A stretch of 64,000 nt of DNA, from contig NZ_JAUDRZ010000025.1 of the NCBI RefSeq assembly GCF_030380735.1, positions 62,001-126,000 on the forward strand. Reading direction: 5' to 3'. This stretch comes from Rhizobium sp. S152 (lineage in GTDB: Bacteria > Pseudomonadota > Alphaproteobacteria > Rhizobiales > Rhizobiaceae). The stretch's first letter is position 1. Every line of letters begins with the position of its first letter. The notes under the pieces are model-generated. The model was not told the DNA's origin. It ran no database searches and worked only from the letters and a program-made list of their open reading frames with translations. Both the position numbers and the translations under genes were made by a program. Shown piece by piece: positions 54,562 through 62,275 of this stretch.

Positions 54562-55245
54562 TCAGATCTTTGGGCCTTGCCGCGCTGACAGCTCTTTAAG
54601 ATGAGTCCTGATCGCCGGAATGAGCTTGTTCAACTCGGTCACATCAACCGTCGCTACTTCCTGAGCGTTCGCCGTGGCGATTGCCTCGCGGCCGATAAAC
54701 TCGATTATCCAGTCGCAGCCAGCTGGATAGGTGAATACGTAGGCGTCCGCTTCCGGGCCACGCTCGCAGTTGACCTGTATTTCTTCGTCCTCGGGAAGTG
54801 CCGCTTTTATAATCCCAAATGCCTTCGCGAAGTCTTCGTCCATGGTGTATCCATCCCTGCTTCGATCAGGGAAAAGAACGCCGTGTCTGGGAAGCCATTC
54901 GGCCAACGCAGCGAAAAATGCGTCTGCGTCTTCGCCGACACGGTAGTCGTGCTTTGCTTGGCAAAACTCTTGAAGAGTCCAGCCGGTGTCGCCAATCTCA
55001 ACATTTTCCCAAATGGTAGCGTTCATCTTAGAGTCCTTCCAACTCGCATTGGTTGATGTCGTGCTGGCATCCTTTCCCAGGAATATTTCCACCGGCGACT
55101 GCGTTTTCTGGTCGCTGCTCATAAACTCGATAAACGCCGAGCCGTCCGGATCGCGCATAATCTTGGGCCTGATGCCCAGTTCATCCAAGATCGGGCCTAC
55201 ACGCTTCGTGATCTCCGCCAAACGGTTGAGAAGGTGAAACTCCAT
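54562..55245 (-). CDS. hypothetical protein
   Basis: 227 residues, ATG at 55245 behind GGAGACAAAAA. Soluble, alpha/beta; EFHLLNRLAEITKRVGPILD at the start, then a middle RVGEDADAFFAALAEWLPRH and a beta-rich end with ADAYVFTYPAGCDWIIEFIG. Not recognised. A truncated copy of its 3' end lies 30 bp downstream, so the locus has been duplicated. It separates the methyltransferase-like gene from the transposition operon. Confidence 0.6.
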   Translation of the reverse strand: MEFHLLNRLAEITKRVGPILDELGIRPKIMRDPDGSAFIEFMSSDQKTQSPVEIFLGKDASTTSTNASWKDSKMNATIWENVEIGDTGWTLQEFCQAKHDYRVGEDADAFFAALAEWLPRHGVLFPDRSRDGYTMDEDFAKAFGIIKAALPEDEEIQVNCERGPEADAYVFTYPAGCDWIIEFIGREAIATANAQEVATVDVTELNKLIPAIRTHLKELSARQGPKI

Positions 55246-55763
55246 TTTTTGTCTCCGTCATTGCTTGTTGACGAGACTTTGAAGTGCGTCGATGCAAGAG
55301 ACTAAATGCGGGTTGATCTCTTGCGATAAATTTGATCGCTTCCGATCAATTCACATCGGAAAAATCCGCTAAATAATCATTTTTGTTACATTTTTTAAGA
55401 TCCTGTATGGACGGGCATGTCGTGCTGTGCAATCGTCCTGTTGCAAACTCAGGATCGCAACAATGATCAAGCTTCGAATACAACACGGTCGGCAATACTT
55501 CGCGTCAATCTGACGTCGCGAGTTTTCATGTTGAGTATCGGAGTACCTGTATGAGTACGCTTTTTCCCTTGATGAAGTCAGTCTCGAGCACGAGCAGCTG
55601 CGGATCAAGTACGGTCCACCGGACTGCGGCCAGCTCGTATTGCGCTCGTCATCTCCTCACAAAAATATAACGCACCGACACACTTTACCCAATGTGAAGC
55701 TCGCCAATTCGCGTCATATCGATTGCGGAAGCAGGACAATAGCGTCCGGTCGCGAGGTTCGCA

Positions 55764-55940
55764 GTGTGGTGTCTGGCGTTTCTTGCCGTGTTCGTTCGCA
55801 CATTTAAAATCAGCGTGGTGCCGGTAAACCTGGAAGCAGTGCCAGACAGCATGGCCTCATTGGCCGCTACTGGCCTGCCCATGCTGATCCCTGACGGGTC
55901 GGAAATGCGGGATACCATCAGGCTGGTGCGCAAAAAATAA
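55764..55940 (+). CDS. possible small membrane protein
   Basis: 58-residue frame from GTG at 55764: hydrophobic helix at residues 1-12 then a polar domain ending GSEMRDTIRLVRKK. Two stop codons follow. Weak support: it lacks recognisable homology and only GAGG as ribosome site. It may be the end of a degraded larger gene. Confidence 0.25.
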   Translation: MWCLAFLAVFVRTFKISVVPVNLEAVPDSMASLAATGLPMLIPDGSEMRDTIRLVRKK

Positions 55941-56116
55941 TAAGGACGCGACCCACTTTCCCCATTCAGTTCCGCTGCGATGCGGATCATTTTGCCGTCC
56001 GAGCAAGAACCGCTCCTTTTCAATAGGTAACGACGACATGGCCGCTACAATGAAGACAGCACTCATAACCCGCTAGCTCATCCAAACCCACTCACCGCTA
56101 TCGCAACCCTTCGAGA

Positions 56117-56136
56117 GGGATGGCGAAGCTTTGTCC
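56117..56136 (+). repeat. leader repeat, copy 1
   Basis: GGGAYGGCGAAGCTTTGTCY, here GGGATGGCGAAGCTTTGTCC, 18 nt before the ATG at 56155. The second copy (58181-58200) differs at 2 of 20 positions. Confidence 0.75.
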
Positions 56137-56154
56137 AAAAACTGGAGAGAAACG

Positions 56155-56376
56155 ATGACGAAAGATAGCAATCACAAACTTGCCGGTAACACGAACGATG
56201 TCACTAGCAGAAGCTCGCCGCTGGCACCGAACACGGCCCCGTGGACGCCATGCTTGGTGCCCACCCCGGGCCTCTCCCTCCCTTTCGCGTCCTCGCTCAA
56301 AAAATTGAAGCGCCTTCGCAAGGTCGATCAGACGACGCTTGAACATGACCGGAAGGCCTACTTCAACCGGATCTGA
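56155..56376 (+). CDS. small protein of the Tn7-like operon
   Basis: 73 residues, ATG behind GGAGAGAAACG. Low-complexity Ser/Pro/Thr-rich first half and a basic helical end (SSLKKLKRLRKVDQTTLEHD). Not recognised. First gene of the run leading to tnsA; the conserved leader repeat lies just upstream, as it does before the small gene at 58212. Possibly a regulatory or leader peptide. Could be non-coding. Confidence 0.4.
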   Translation: MTKDSNHKLAGNTNDVTSRSSPLAPNTAPWTPCLVPTPGLSLPFASSLKKLKRLRKVDQTTLEHDRKAYFNRI

Positions 56377-56445
56377 CCCCCTCACCCAGCAAGTTGAATG
56401 CCCCAATTTGAGGTCCGCGCACCGCGACCCATTCAGGAGAAAACT

Positions 56446-56919
56446 ATGTATAGCGTGATCAGCGATCTTCTTCTCAAACAGCACGGCCCCCGGTTGATCG
56501 GGTCGGACGACTGGAAGTTTTGGGGGCGCCTCCCTTCTACCATCGGCGCCGACCACCGACCCGCGAAGCTTGTCCGCGATGTCGTTGCGCGTGGAACTTC
56601 TGATCTTCACAGCAGCGCCGCGATCCGTGAGAAACCCTGCTTGCAGCCAAACATCTCGATGGACTTCTCGGTGTGGCTGACCTTCGCCAGCTACGAGCGC
56701 GAAGCAGAGCTTTTTCGCGCGTTGCTGCGGAAATCCGGTGGTGATGGGTCACAATTTCGCGGACAGAAATTAACCGCGGCACCCGAGAATTCCGTGCGCG
56801 GCCGCCAACAACTCGGATCCCTTCCGTGTAATTGGTACTGCGGGATTGTTCCCCAGAGGTACAGCGGTCCAGAATCCACTAGCGGACGGCAGCCCGTTCA
56901 GAACGGCGGTGAAAAATGA
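56446..56919 (+). CDS. hypothetical protein of the Tn7-like operon
   Basis: 157 residues, ATG behind the strong AGGAGAAAACT. N-terminal helical segment MYSVISDLLLKQHGPRLIGS and a middle LTFASYEREAELFRALLRKS; the last 50 residues look disordered. Not recognised. Its stop overlaps the start of the next gene (ATGA at 56916). Confidence 0.5.
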   Translation: MYSVISDLLLKQHGPRLIGSDDWKFWGRLPSTIGADHRPAKLVRDVVARGTSDLHSSAAIREKPCLQPNISMDFSVWLTFASYEREAELFRALLRKSGGDGSQFRGQKLTAAPENSVRGRQQLGSLPCNWYCGIVPQRYSGPESTSGRQPVQNGGEK

Positions 56920-57308
56920 GAAATCCAACCCGCCCTACTCCCATGTCTGAGCGCTCGACCGGCGGTCAAGATCCCAGTTCTGACGAAAGGCACGGGTTCG
57001 CGTCATTCATCTCCGCGACAAACACACGTCTGAAATCTGAAGGCTTCTGCCTGAAGAGCCGGGAACTGTTCTTCGTCAATGTCCTCCGCTGCACCGGGCC
57101 AGGACTGTTGAACCCGGCTTCAGTGTACAACGACTACCGAGCGGATTTGGCGCACGAAAACCTTAAGCGCATGGCTCAGGGTCCAAGCTTGCTGTCGGAA
57201 GCAACCCGACTGCAATTCTATACAGCTGTAGAGGGCCTCCGCGCCTTGGGTCGCTCGCTTCGGCAATCCGCAGCTTTGAAGAAGGCTAGTGGTCATGCAG
57301 CGCGATGA
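56916..57308 (+). CDS. hypothetical protein of the Tn7-like operon, upstream of tnsA
   Basis: 130 residues (a Met at 56943 is an alternative start). Disordered polar start, then a helical core (GFASFISATNTRLKSEGFCL, VNVLRCTGPGLLNPASVYND) and a basic end. Not recognised. It overlaps both neighbours (4 nt upstream, 14 nt with tnsA), which shows it is part of the same translational unit as the transposition genes. Confidence 0.55.
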   Translation: MRNPTRPTPMSERSTGGQDPSSDERHGFASFISATNTRLKSEGFCLKSRELFFVNVLRCTGPGLLNPASVYNDYRADLAHENLKRMAQGPSLLSEATRLQFYTAVEGLRALGRSLRQSAALKKASGHAAR

Positions 57309-58137
57309 ACTGGTGAACTACGATCGTTTGATGCGGGATCGGCAGCGAAAGATGCTGGAACGCCGAGGCGAAATGCCAACTCGATCGTCGAAATCTAAGG
57401 ACTCGTTGGAACATAGCGCAAGCTATTACTCGCCCTACGATGTCATCGGTCATGTGACTGGCGCAGACAAGCTTTACGAGACGGAAAACCATCCTCCCGT
57501 CATTATCGGTGTGGTCGGCCACAACGGCGCCAGGTCGGTCGCGAGAAATAGCAACCGGAGCTATCGCGGCCACCTCATCTACGATTGCCGTGAAGTCCAA
57601 CACGAAAGCCGCCTCGAGAAGAACGTCGCGCAGATCTTGATCACATGGCCGGACGTTGTGAACATCTGGTCCCAGCTTCCCAGGGTCCGATATCCCGACG
57701 CGGATGGCGACTGGCATAAGCACACGTTCGACTATCTGGTTCTGTTGGCGGACGGCCGCTACCTCGCAATCTCGGTGAAGCCGGAAATTCACCGAGTGGA
57801 GGAAGAGGCAAAACTCAAGCAGATAGTAAGTGTACCGCAATCTGATTTCGACGAGGCGTTCGTCTTCACTGATGCCCAGGCAACGCGTGAGGCTGCATTC
57901 AACGCTCGCTTTATCCTTTGGGCCCGCAAGAATGCCAACGAGAAAGAGATCACGGCCGCTCGCGAAATCACCCGGTTGCTTCCAGGTAACGTCTTCTTCT
58001 GGCAACTATTCGATGACGGCATTCCGCACAATCTGAGACGCGCTGCCATTGTCAAACTCATTGATAACGGCGAAGTCGTTCCGATAGACCCACTCGCTCG
58101 CATCACGGATTGGTGCAGACTGCGCATCGTCCACTAG
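57295..58137 (+). CDS. tnsA: TnsA-like transposon end-cleaving endonuclease
   Basis: 280 residues. In Tn7, TnsA cuts the 5' strands at the transposon ends, making TnsB transposition cut-and-paste. The restriction-enzyme-like fold and its three catalytic positions are visible: E104/E108 in VQHESRLEKN, D146 in HTFDYLVLLADG, and K162 in LAISVKPE, spaced as in TnsA, with the intervening QLPRVRYPD strand. The C-terminal part (from about 200) corresponds to the TnsA domain that contacts TnsC. The ATG at 57295 overlaps the previous gene by 14 nt; a GTG at 57289 is possible. Presence of TnsA indicates cut-and-paste rather than replicative movement. Confidence 0.85.
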   Translation: MQRDELVNYDRLMRDRQRKMLERRGEMPTRSSKSKDSLEHSASYYSPYDVIGHVTGADKLYETENHPPVIIGVVGHNGARSVARNSNRSYRGHLIYDCREVQHESRLEKNVAQILITWPDVVNIWSQLPRVRYPDADGDWHKHTFDYLVLLADGRYLAISVKPEIHRVEEEAKLKQIVSVPQSDFDEAFVFTDAQATREAAFNARFILWARKNANEKEITAAREITRLLPGNVFFWQLFDDGIPHNLRRAAIVKLIDNGEVVPIDPLARITDWCRLRIVH

Positions 58138-58180
58138 CCCCTCATATCAAACCAAACGCCACCAAGCCCCTCGATTTGCA

Positions 58181-58200
58181 GGGACGGCGAAGCTTTGTCT
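58181..58200 (+). repeat. leader repeat, copy 2
   Basis: GGGACGGCGAAGCTTTGTCT, 18 of 20 identical to 56117-56136 and 11 nt before the ATG at 58212. It lies in the 74-bp gap after tnsA. Confidence 0.75.
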
Positions 58201-58211
58201 GGAGAATGGAA

Positions 58212-58424
58212 ATGACCGATTTGTCCTGCCCACTCAGTCCAAAAGATTGGATTACGCTCGATGGTCGTCGGCTCGCTCGAGAGGTCGGCCTCCCGGTCGA
58301 GGACTCTCACGGCCTTTCGGAAATGACCTCGCCTGTCGGCATGAGGTCTCGGCACGAACTGTTTGTCCATGGGCGATCTCGCGGCGACCGCGACAAAAAT
58401 AATCCGTCTAACTCGGCGAAATAG
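58212..58424 (+). CDS. small protein between tnsA and tnsB
   Basis: 70 residues from the ATG at 58212 (GGAGAATGGAA upstream; ATG at 58206 is too close to the ribosome site). SPKDWITLDGRRLAREVGLP could be a short helix-turn-helix-like segment; the rest is polar and probably disordered. Not recognised. Preceded by the operon's leader repeat. Confidence 0.4.
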   Translation: MTDLSCPLSPKDWITLDGRRLAREVGLPVEDSHGLSEMTSPVGMRSRHELFVHGRSRGDRDKNNPSNSAK

Positions 58425-58433
58425 GAGGAAGCG

Positions 58434-58736
58434 ATGTCCCGACAGAAACCAATTATTCAGCTCCATGTGACGGATCGCATCATTCTCTTCGGGCAGATCC
58501 TGTGCCGCCTGTCTCGCTCTTCCTCCGATGGTTACACGCTCCGGATGCTTGATAAGCCGCATGGTCTCATCTTCGTTTCACGCGAGGAACTCGATGATCT
58601 GGTCGCTCGCGCCGAACTCGTGATTGAACCAGGATATTTTCCCGCGAAGTCAGTTGAGAACATGCCACGAGGTTGGCAGCCGTCTGCCGCTATTGCTGCA
58701 CGCAAAAATCATCCGGGAAATGGAACGGTGCACTGA
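58434..58736 (+). CDS. stand-alone copy of the TnsB N-terminal domain
   Basis: 100 residues, ATG behind GGAGGAAGCG. From DRIILFGQILCR onward, 56 residues align without gaps to the start of the TnsB encoded directly downstream (DRVTFSDSMICR...), with 14 identities including CR, G, L, D-P, FVSxE and the closing YF. The alignment is mine by eye. The TnsB N-terminus normally helps in end binding and assembly, so this protein could compete with, extend or regulate the transposase. It ends in the disordered-looking tail AARKNHPGNGTVH and its stop overlaps the tnsB ATG (TGATG). Confidence 0.7.
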   Translation: MSRQKPIIQLHVTDRIILFGQILCRLSRSSSDGYTLRMLDKPHGLIFVSREELDDLVARAELVIEPGYFPAKSVENMPRGWQPSAAIAARKNHPGNGTVH

Positions 58737-60958
58737 TGTTCGAGGCAGCGTTCAACGTTGGATATCTTCGCCTAGATCTGCGATCAGATGACCGCGTGAC
58801 CTTTTCGGACAGCATGATCTGCCGCCCGAAGGAAACCGATCAGAACGGGCATTTCCTCAATCCTATTGATGACCCGACATATACACGGTTCGTGTCACAC
58901 GAGGACTATTATCATGGCATCGTCGCGGGAGATATCCGCGTCGATGACGACTATTTCTCCGTTAAGAAAACTCAGTTTCGTGAGATGTGGGGAGACCTCA
59001 CGATCAAGGAGCTTTCGGCCGACAGCCGCGCTCGCGTCCATCGGGCGAAGGGCTTCATCGATCGGTACGACAATCTGATCGCAAGCACCGCCGTTCGGAT
59101 TACCGCCAAGATGCTTCAGGGCCTCTTGGCCAAATGGAACGACCAGATCAACGACGAGGCAAAAGAGAAGCAGAAAGCAGAACAAGATAAGAAGAACGCC
59201 CAGAAAGACGGCGCGAAAGCTAACGGAAAGCGTTCCCACAAACGTACGACGTATTCCGTTTTCGACAAGGTGCCAACTGTCGAGACCTTCTATGAGCAGT
59301 ACAACCGTTTCTATTACTTCGACCAAAACCTGATCGCGCTGGCTCGCAAGCCCAACAAGCCGGGTTGCACGCGCAACCGCCAGAACCATTCGCCTGAGTC
59401 GTTGGCACTCGCTATCTCGTGGGCTGATCGATATTACGAAGCTGATCGCGGTAAAAAGAAAGAGCTGTACGCTGAATATCTCGGTGCCGTAGCAGGAAAT
59501 TCCGCGCTCACCAAAGTCACTTACGACGCCTTCAACGGCTACATTATGATGGGCGCGACCTATGACCGTGTGCTCGCTCGACACGGCGCCGCGCGGGCAC
59601 GAAAGATGTTCCGCCCGCTCCGTCACGGTACCGACGTTACAAGGGTCGGCGAGCTGGTCGCATTCGACGACCATGAGTGCGACATCGCTCTCTGGCTGCG
59701 CGTGTTTGGCGTCTGGGATCATTTAACGCCATATATGAAGAAAATCGCGGAGACCGCTCGCGTTTGGATCACAGTGGGCGTGGATGTCGCCACTGGATAC
59801 ATTGTCGCGATCAAGATGTCGAACAAGCGCTCATCCAGTATGGTCGTCAGCGCGATCGAGATGGCGATCTCCGACAAGACTCACATCGCTGAAATGTCAG
59901 GTGCTCGCCGCCCTTGGTTCCCGTTCCCAATCGACACTTTCATTAGTGACAACGGTGCGGAATACACCGCCGACATCGTCACCGAAATTCTCAACGCTTG
60001 CGGAATCGAGCCTGACCGCACACCAGCTGGACAGCCTTGGCTTCGCGGGACTTGCGAACGCACGTTGCGCACCCTGGGAGCGTTAGTCACCCACGGCATG
60101 CCTGGTCGCACGTTCGCCAACGTGGTCGAACGTGGCGACTACAATTCCGAACAGAACGCGGCGCTCCTCGCAGAGGAATTCTACGCCCTTCTGATCCGGA
60201 TGACGGTTGATTACCATCATCTCAAGATCTCTGGCCCCCGCAAGCGGGCACCGCATAACGCAGTCGCGCAATACCTTACGGAGATGGCTCCGGGGAATCG
60301 TCGCATCATCGACCTTCACAAACGCAGGCACATCTTTGGTGTCTCGCGCAAGCACGCTATCCATCCCGAGGGTATCATCGTTTGGGGCATCCGGTACAAC
60401 TCCGATGACCTCCAAATCCTCCGCCAGTCAATCGACAACAAGAAGGTGCGAATTCACTTTCACGAGGAGGACCTCCGCTGGATTTCGGTTCAACTCCCAG
60501 ATCGCAAGTGGATCACCGTAAGGAACCGCTTCGGTTTCGACAGCCCCGTCGGGCTGAAGGAATGGATCCTTGCACGTCAGGACGTTCTGGCTGACGCGAA
60601 GGAAGAGGAAAAGAACGATCTCGAAGTTCAGTGGGCCGCATTGGCTCATCGCCGCGAGATCGGAGATAGCGCCATTCTGGCAGCTGGCATCACCATGCAT
60701 CGCCCCACCCACAACGACTATCGACAGCACCATAAGGTCATGTTCGAGAACGCAAACTTCGAACAAAAGCGGCCTCTCGGGCCGCTACCGATCCCCTTCG
60801 TCGAAAAGGAGAAGCTTCTTCAGAGCAGCTTCAAGGCGATCAAGGGCGAAGCTATCGCCCAGCTTGCCGCCGACAAGAAGAAGACGAAGGCCCCCACCAA
60901 CAAACGCACTGCAACAAAGCCCAAGAAAAAGGAGATTGACGGCTATGACGCGTACTAA
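58736..60958 (+). CDS. tnsB: TnsB/TniA-like DDE transposase
   Basis: 740 residues, Mu/Tn7-type transposase that joins the 3' ends to target DNA. The catalytic triad is visible: D350 in VGVDVATG, D405 in FISDNGAEYT, E441 in RGTCERTLRTLG (spacing 55 and 35). The N-terminal domain (to about 100) and a Lys-rich linker (EKQKAEQDKKNAQKDGAKAN) precede DNA-binding helices and the RNase-H core. The C-terminal Mu-type barrel (GIIVWGIRYNSDDLQ, about residue 545) follows, and the end is Lys-rich (KKKTKAPTNKRTATKPKKKE), probably the TnsC-contact tail. Both end domains have free-standing copies in the flanking genes. The stop overlaps the next gene by 14 nt. Confidence 0.92.
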   Translation: MFEAAFNVGYLRLDLRSDDRVTFSDSMICRPKETDQNGHFLNPIDDPTYTRFVSHEDYYHGIVAGDIRVDDDYFSVKKTQFREMWGDLTIKELSADSRARVHRAKGFIDRYDNLIASTAVRITAKMLQGLLAKWNDQINDEAKEKQKAEQDKKNAQKDGAKANGKRSHKRTTYSVFDKVPTVETFYEQYNRFYYFDQNLIALARKPNKPGCTRNRQNHSPESLALAISWADRYYEADRGKKKELYAEYLGAVAGNSALTKVTYDAFNGYIMMGATYDRVLARHGAARARKMFRPLRHGTDVTRVGELVAFDDHECDIALWLRVFGVWDHLTPYMKKIAETARVWITVGVDVATGYIVAIKMSNKRSSSMVVSAIEMAISDKTHIAEMSGARRPWFPFPIDTFISDNGAEYTADIVTEILNACGIEPDRTPAGQPWLRGTCERTLRTLGALVTHGMPGRTFANVVERGDYNSEQNAALLAEEFYALLIRMTVDYHHLKISGPRKRAPHNAVAQYLTEMAPGNRRIIDLHKRRHIFGVSRKHAIHPEGIIVWGIRYNSDDLQILRQSIDNKKVRIHFHEEDLRWISVQLPDRKWITVRNRFGFDSPVGLKEWILARQDVLADAKEEEKNDLEVQWAALAHRREIGDSAILAAGITMHRPTHNDYRQHHKVMFENANFEQKRPLGPLPIPFVEKEKLLQSSFKAIKGEAIAQLAADKKKTKAPTNKRTATKPKKKEIDGYDAY

Positions 60959-61235
60959 TCGTAAGGAAGGCATCACGCGCAAGGTTCACAAGAACGGTAT
61001 TACGCTTTTCGGAATCTCGTACAAGAGCGAGGCTCTCCAGCAGCTGACGCGTGGCGGAGGTGTCGTAGATGCCTTTATTAAGCGTCCTATTCCGGACCTT
61101 CGCAAAATCCAAGTCGAATTGTCCTCGGGCGCAATTTTGAAATTGACCGCGGAGTGCCTCAAAGCCTGCGATGAGGCCGTCTCGGAGCAGGAATGGCTCG
61201 CCACACTTGCTGAAATCAACGCTGGCCGGAAGTGA
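60945..61235 (+). CDS. stand-alone copy of the TnsB C-terminal (Mu-type beta-barrel) domain
   Basis: 96 residues, ATG at 60945 overlapping the end of tnsB by 14 nt. From GITLFGISYKSEALQQL, 42 residues align without gaps to the TnsB segment GIIVWGIRYNSDDLQIL with 15 identities (including GI, GI, Y, S, LQ, L, DLR, I, V, L). The alignment is mine by eye. In Mu and Tn7 transposases this barrel takes part in transposase-DNA and subunit contacts. A free copy made in step with TnsB could serve as a regulator or extra subunit. It ends in EWLATLAEINAGRK, just before tnsC. Confidence 0.75.
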   Translation: MTRTNRKEGITRKVHKNGITLFGISYKSEALQQLTRGGGVVDAFIKRPIPDLRKIQVELSSGAILKLTAECLKACDEAVSEQEWLATLAEINAGRK

Positions 61236-61243
61236 GCGTGACC

Positions 61244-62275
61244 ATGGCCCAGAAGCAGAAAACCAAACCCGAAAAGTTCGTTTACACTCCATTGCCTGAC
61301 CTTGGGCCTTACTTCGCGTTCCGAAAGAAGGTGCGATCCTATCATTTGACGTCAGCCCGCGACCGCGTGTTCTGCGAGCACGCGGACAAACTCTACATGA
61401 ACTGCGAAGCCAGCCACAACGGCGGGGGCACGGAAAAACGTGCGATCTTCGTGATTGCGCCAGCGGGTAGCGGAAAGACAACACTGGTCAACCATTACGT
61501 TGGCTTGCTTCCGTACTTCCAGCCGACCATCGATGCCTACGGGGACGAAGTATCGCCCGTCCTGCGGATCAAGCTTCCGCCTTCGTCGACCGCGAAATCG
61601 GCAATGCTCCACATTCTGCGGAAAATGACAATCGACGACAAGAAGTACAAGACGAAGCCGGAAGCAGACCTGCCTGAGATCGTGCTCGGCCATTTGAGGG
61701 AGCTAGGCGTCAAATATTTGGTCGTGGATGAGGTGCAGCATGGGGTCCGGGGAACAAAAACCGGCTTCATCAAGAAGATGCAGGACGCGCTGAGGGACCT
61801 GATCAACTCCGACGAGTGGCCGTTGCACGCGGTTTTCATCGGCACGCCGGACGTCTTGCCAATCCTCGAGGATGAACAGGTAAACCGGCGGTCGGATATC
61901 ATTCGGCTCGCGCCCTTGGAAGCCAAGTACGCATGGTTCGTCGACAATCTGATCGAGGAGATCATCGTAGATTCCGCGGGGATGACCTATTCATTCGAAG
62001 CCGCCGAGAAGGTGACGGCTCGCCTGATGCACGCTGCGAACTACGTCATGGGGACAGCTATCCTCATGCTCCAGGAAACATGCTTCGCCGCATTCCTTGC
62101 TGGAAAGACCGAAATTACCCAAGAGCAACTCCAGGCGACCTACGTCAAAAAGACCGGTTGCTCGCGGCACGACAACGTATTCGAAGCGCCAAATTTCCTG
62201 AAGATCAAACCAAACGAGGCACTTGCCGACTTGCTTAAGGAAGACGAGAAGGAAGACGACGATGTCACATACTAA
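61244..62275 (+). CDS. tnsC: TnsC/TniB-like AAA+ ATPase
   Basis: 343 residues from the ATG at 61244 (GTG at 61232 or 61238 possible). TnsC forms filaments or rings on DNA and links the target selector to the transposase. Walker A VIAPAGSGKTTLVN near residues 70-83, Walker B YLVVDEVQHG near 163, sensor-type AVFIGTPDVLP and the arginine pair NRRSDIIRLAP follow. Length and motif order fit TniB/TnsC of Tn7-like elements. Its stop overlaps the tniQ start by 14 nt. Confidence 0.92.
   Translation: MAQKQKTKPEKFVYTPLPDLGPYFAFRKKVRSYHLTSARDRVFCEHADKLYMNCEASHNGGGTEKRAIFVIAPAGSGKTTLVNHYVGLLPYFQPTIDAYGDEVSPVLRIKLPPSSTAKSAMLHILRKMTIDDKKYKTKPEADLPEIVLGHLRELGVKYLVVDEVQHGVRGTKTGFIKKMQDALRDLINSDEWPLHAVFIGTPDVLPILEDEQVNRRSDIIRLAPLEAKYAWFVDNLIEEIIVDSAGMTYSFEAAEKVTARLMHAANYVMGTAILMLQETCFAAFLAGKTEITQEQLQATYVKKTGCSRHDNVFEAPNFLKIKPNEALADLLKEDEKEDDDVTY

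Larger units (their letters stand above)
55246..56154. other. gene-poor region before the Tn7-like operon; candidate location of a transposon end
   Basis: About 900 bp without a confident gene. An inverted repeat GCAAGAGA (55294-55301) / TCTCTTGC (55317-55324) precedes an A+T-rich stretch at 55320-55400 that begins a TGTTACA (55384). A plus-strand GTG frame at 55764-55940 encodes 58 residues with a hydrophobic start (WCLAFLAVFVRTFKI) and an ordered end (GLPMLIPDGSEMRDTIRLVR); it has a GAGG site but I cannot name it. I could not find the repeated TnsB-binding sites expected at a Tn7-like end, although this is where the left end should lie. Confidence 0.35.

Noticed and set aside
58895..59722. 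A 275-codon minus-strand frame inside tnsB
   Set aside because: Antisense to the transposase with its catalytic residues; no ribosome site or domain.
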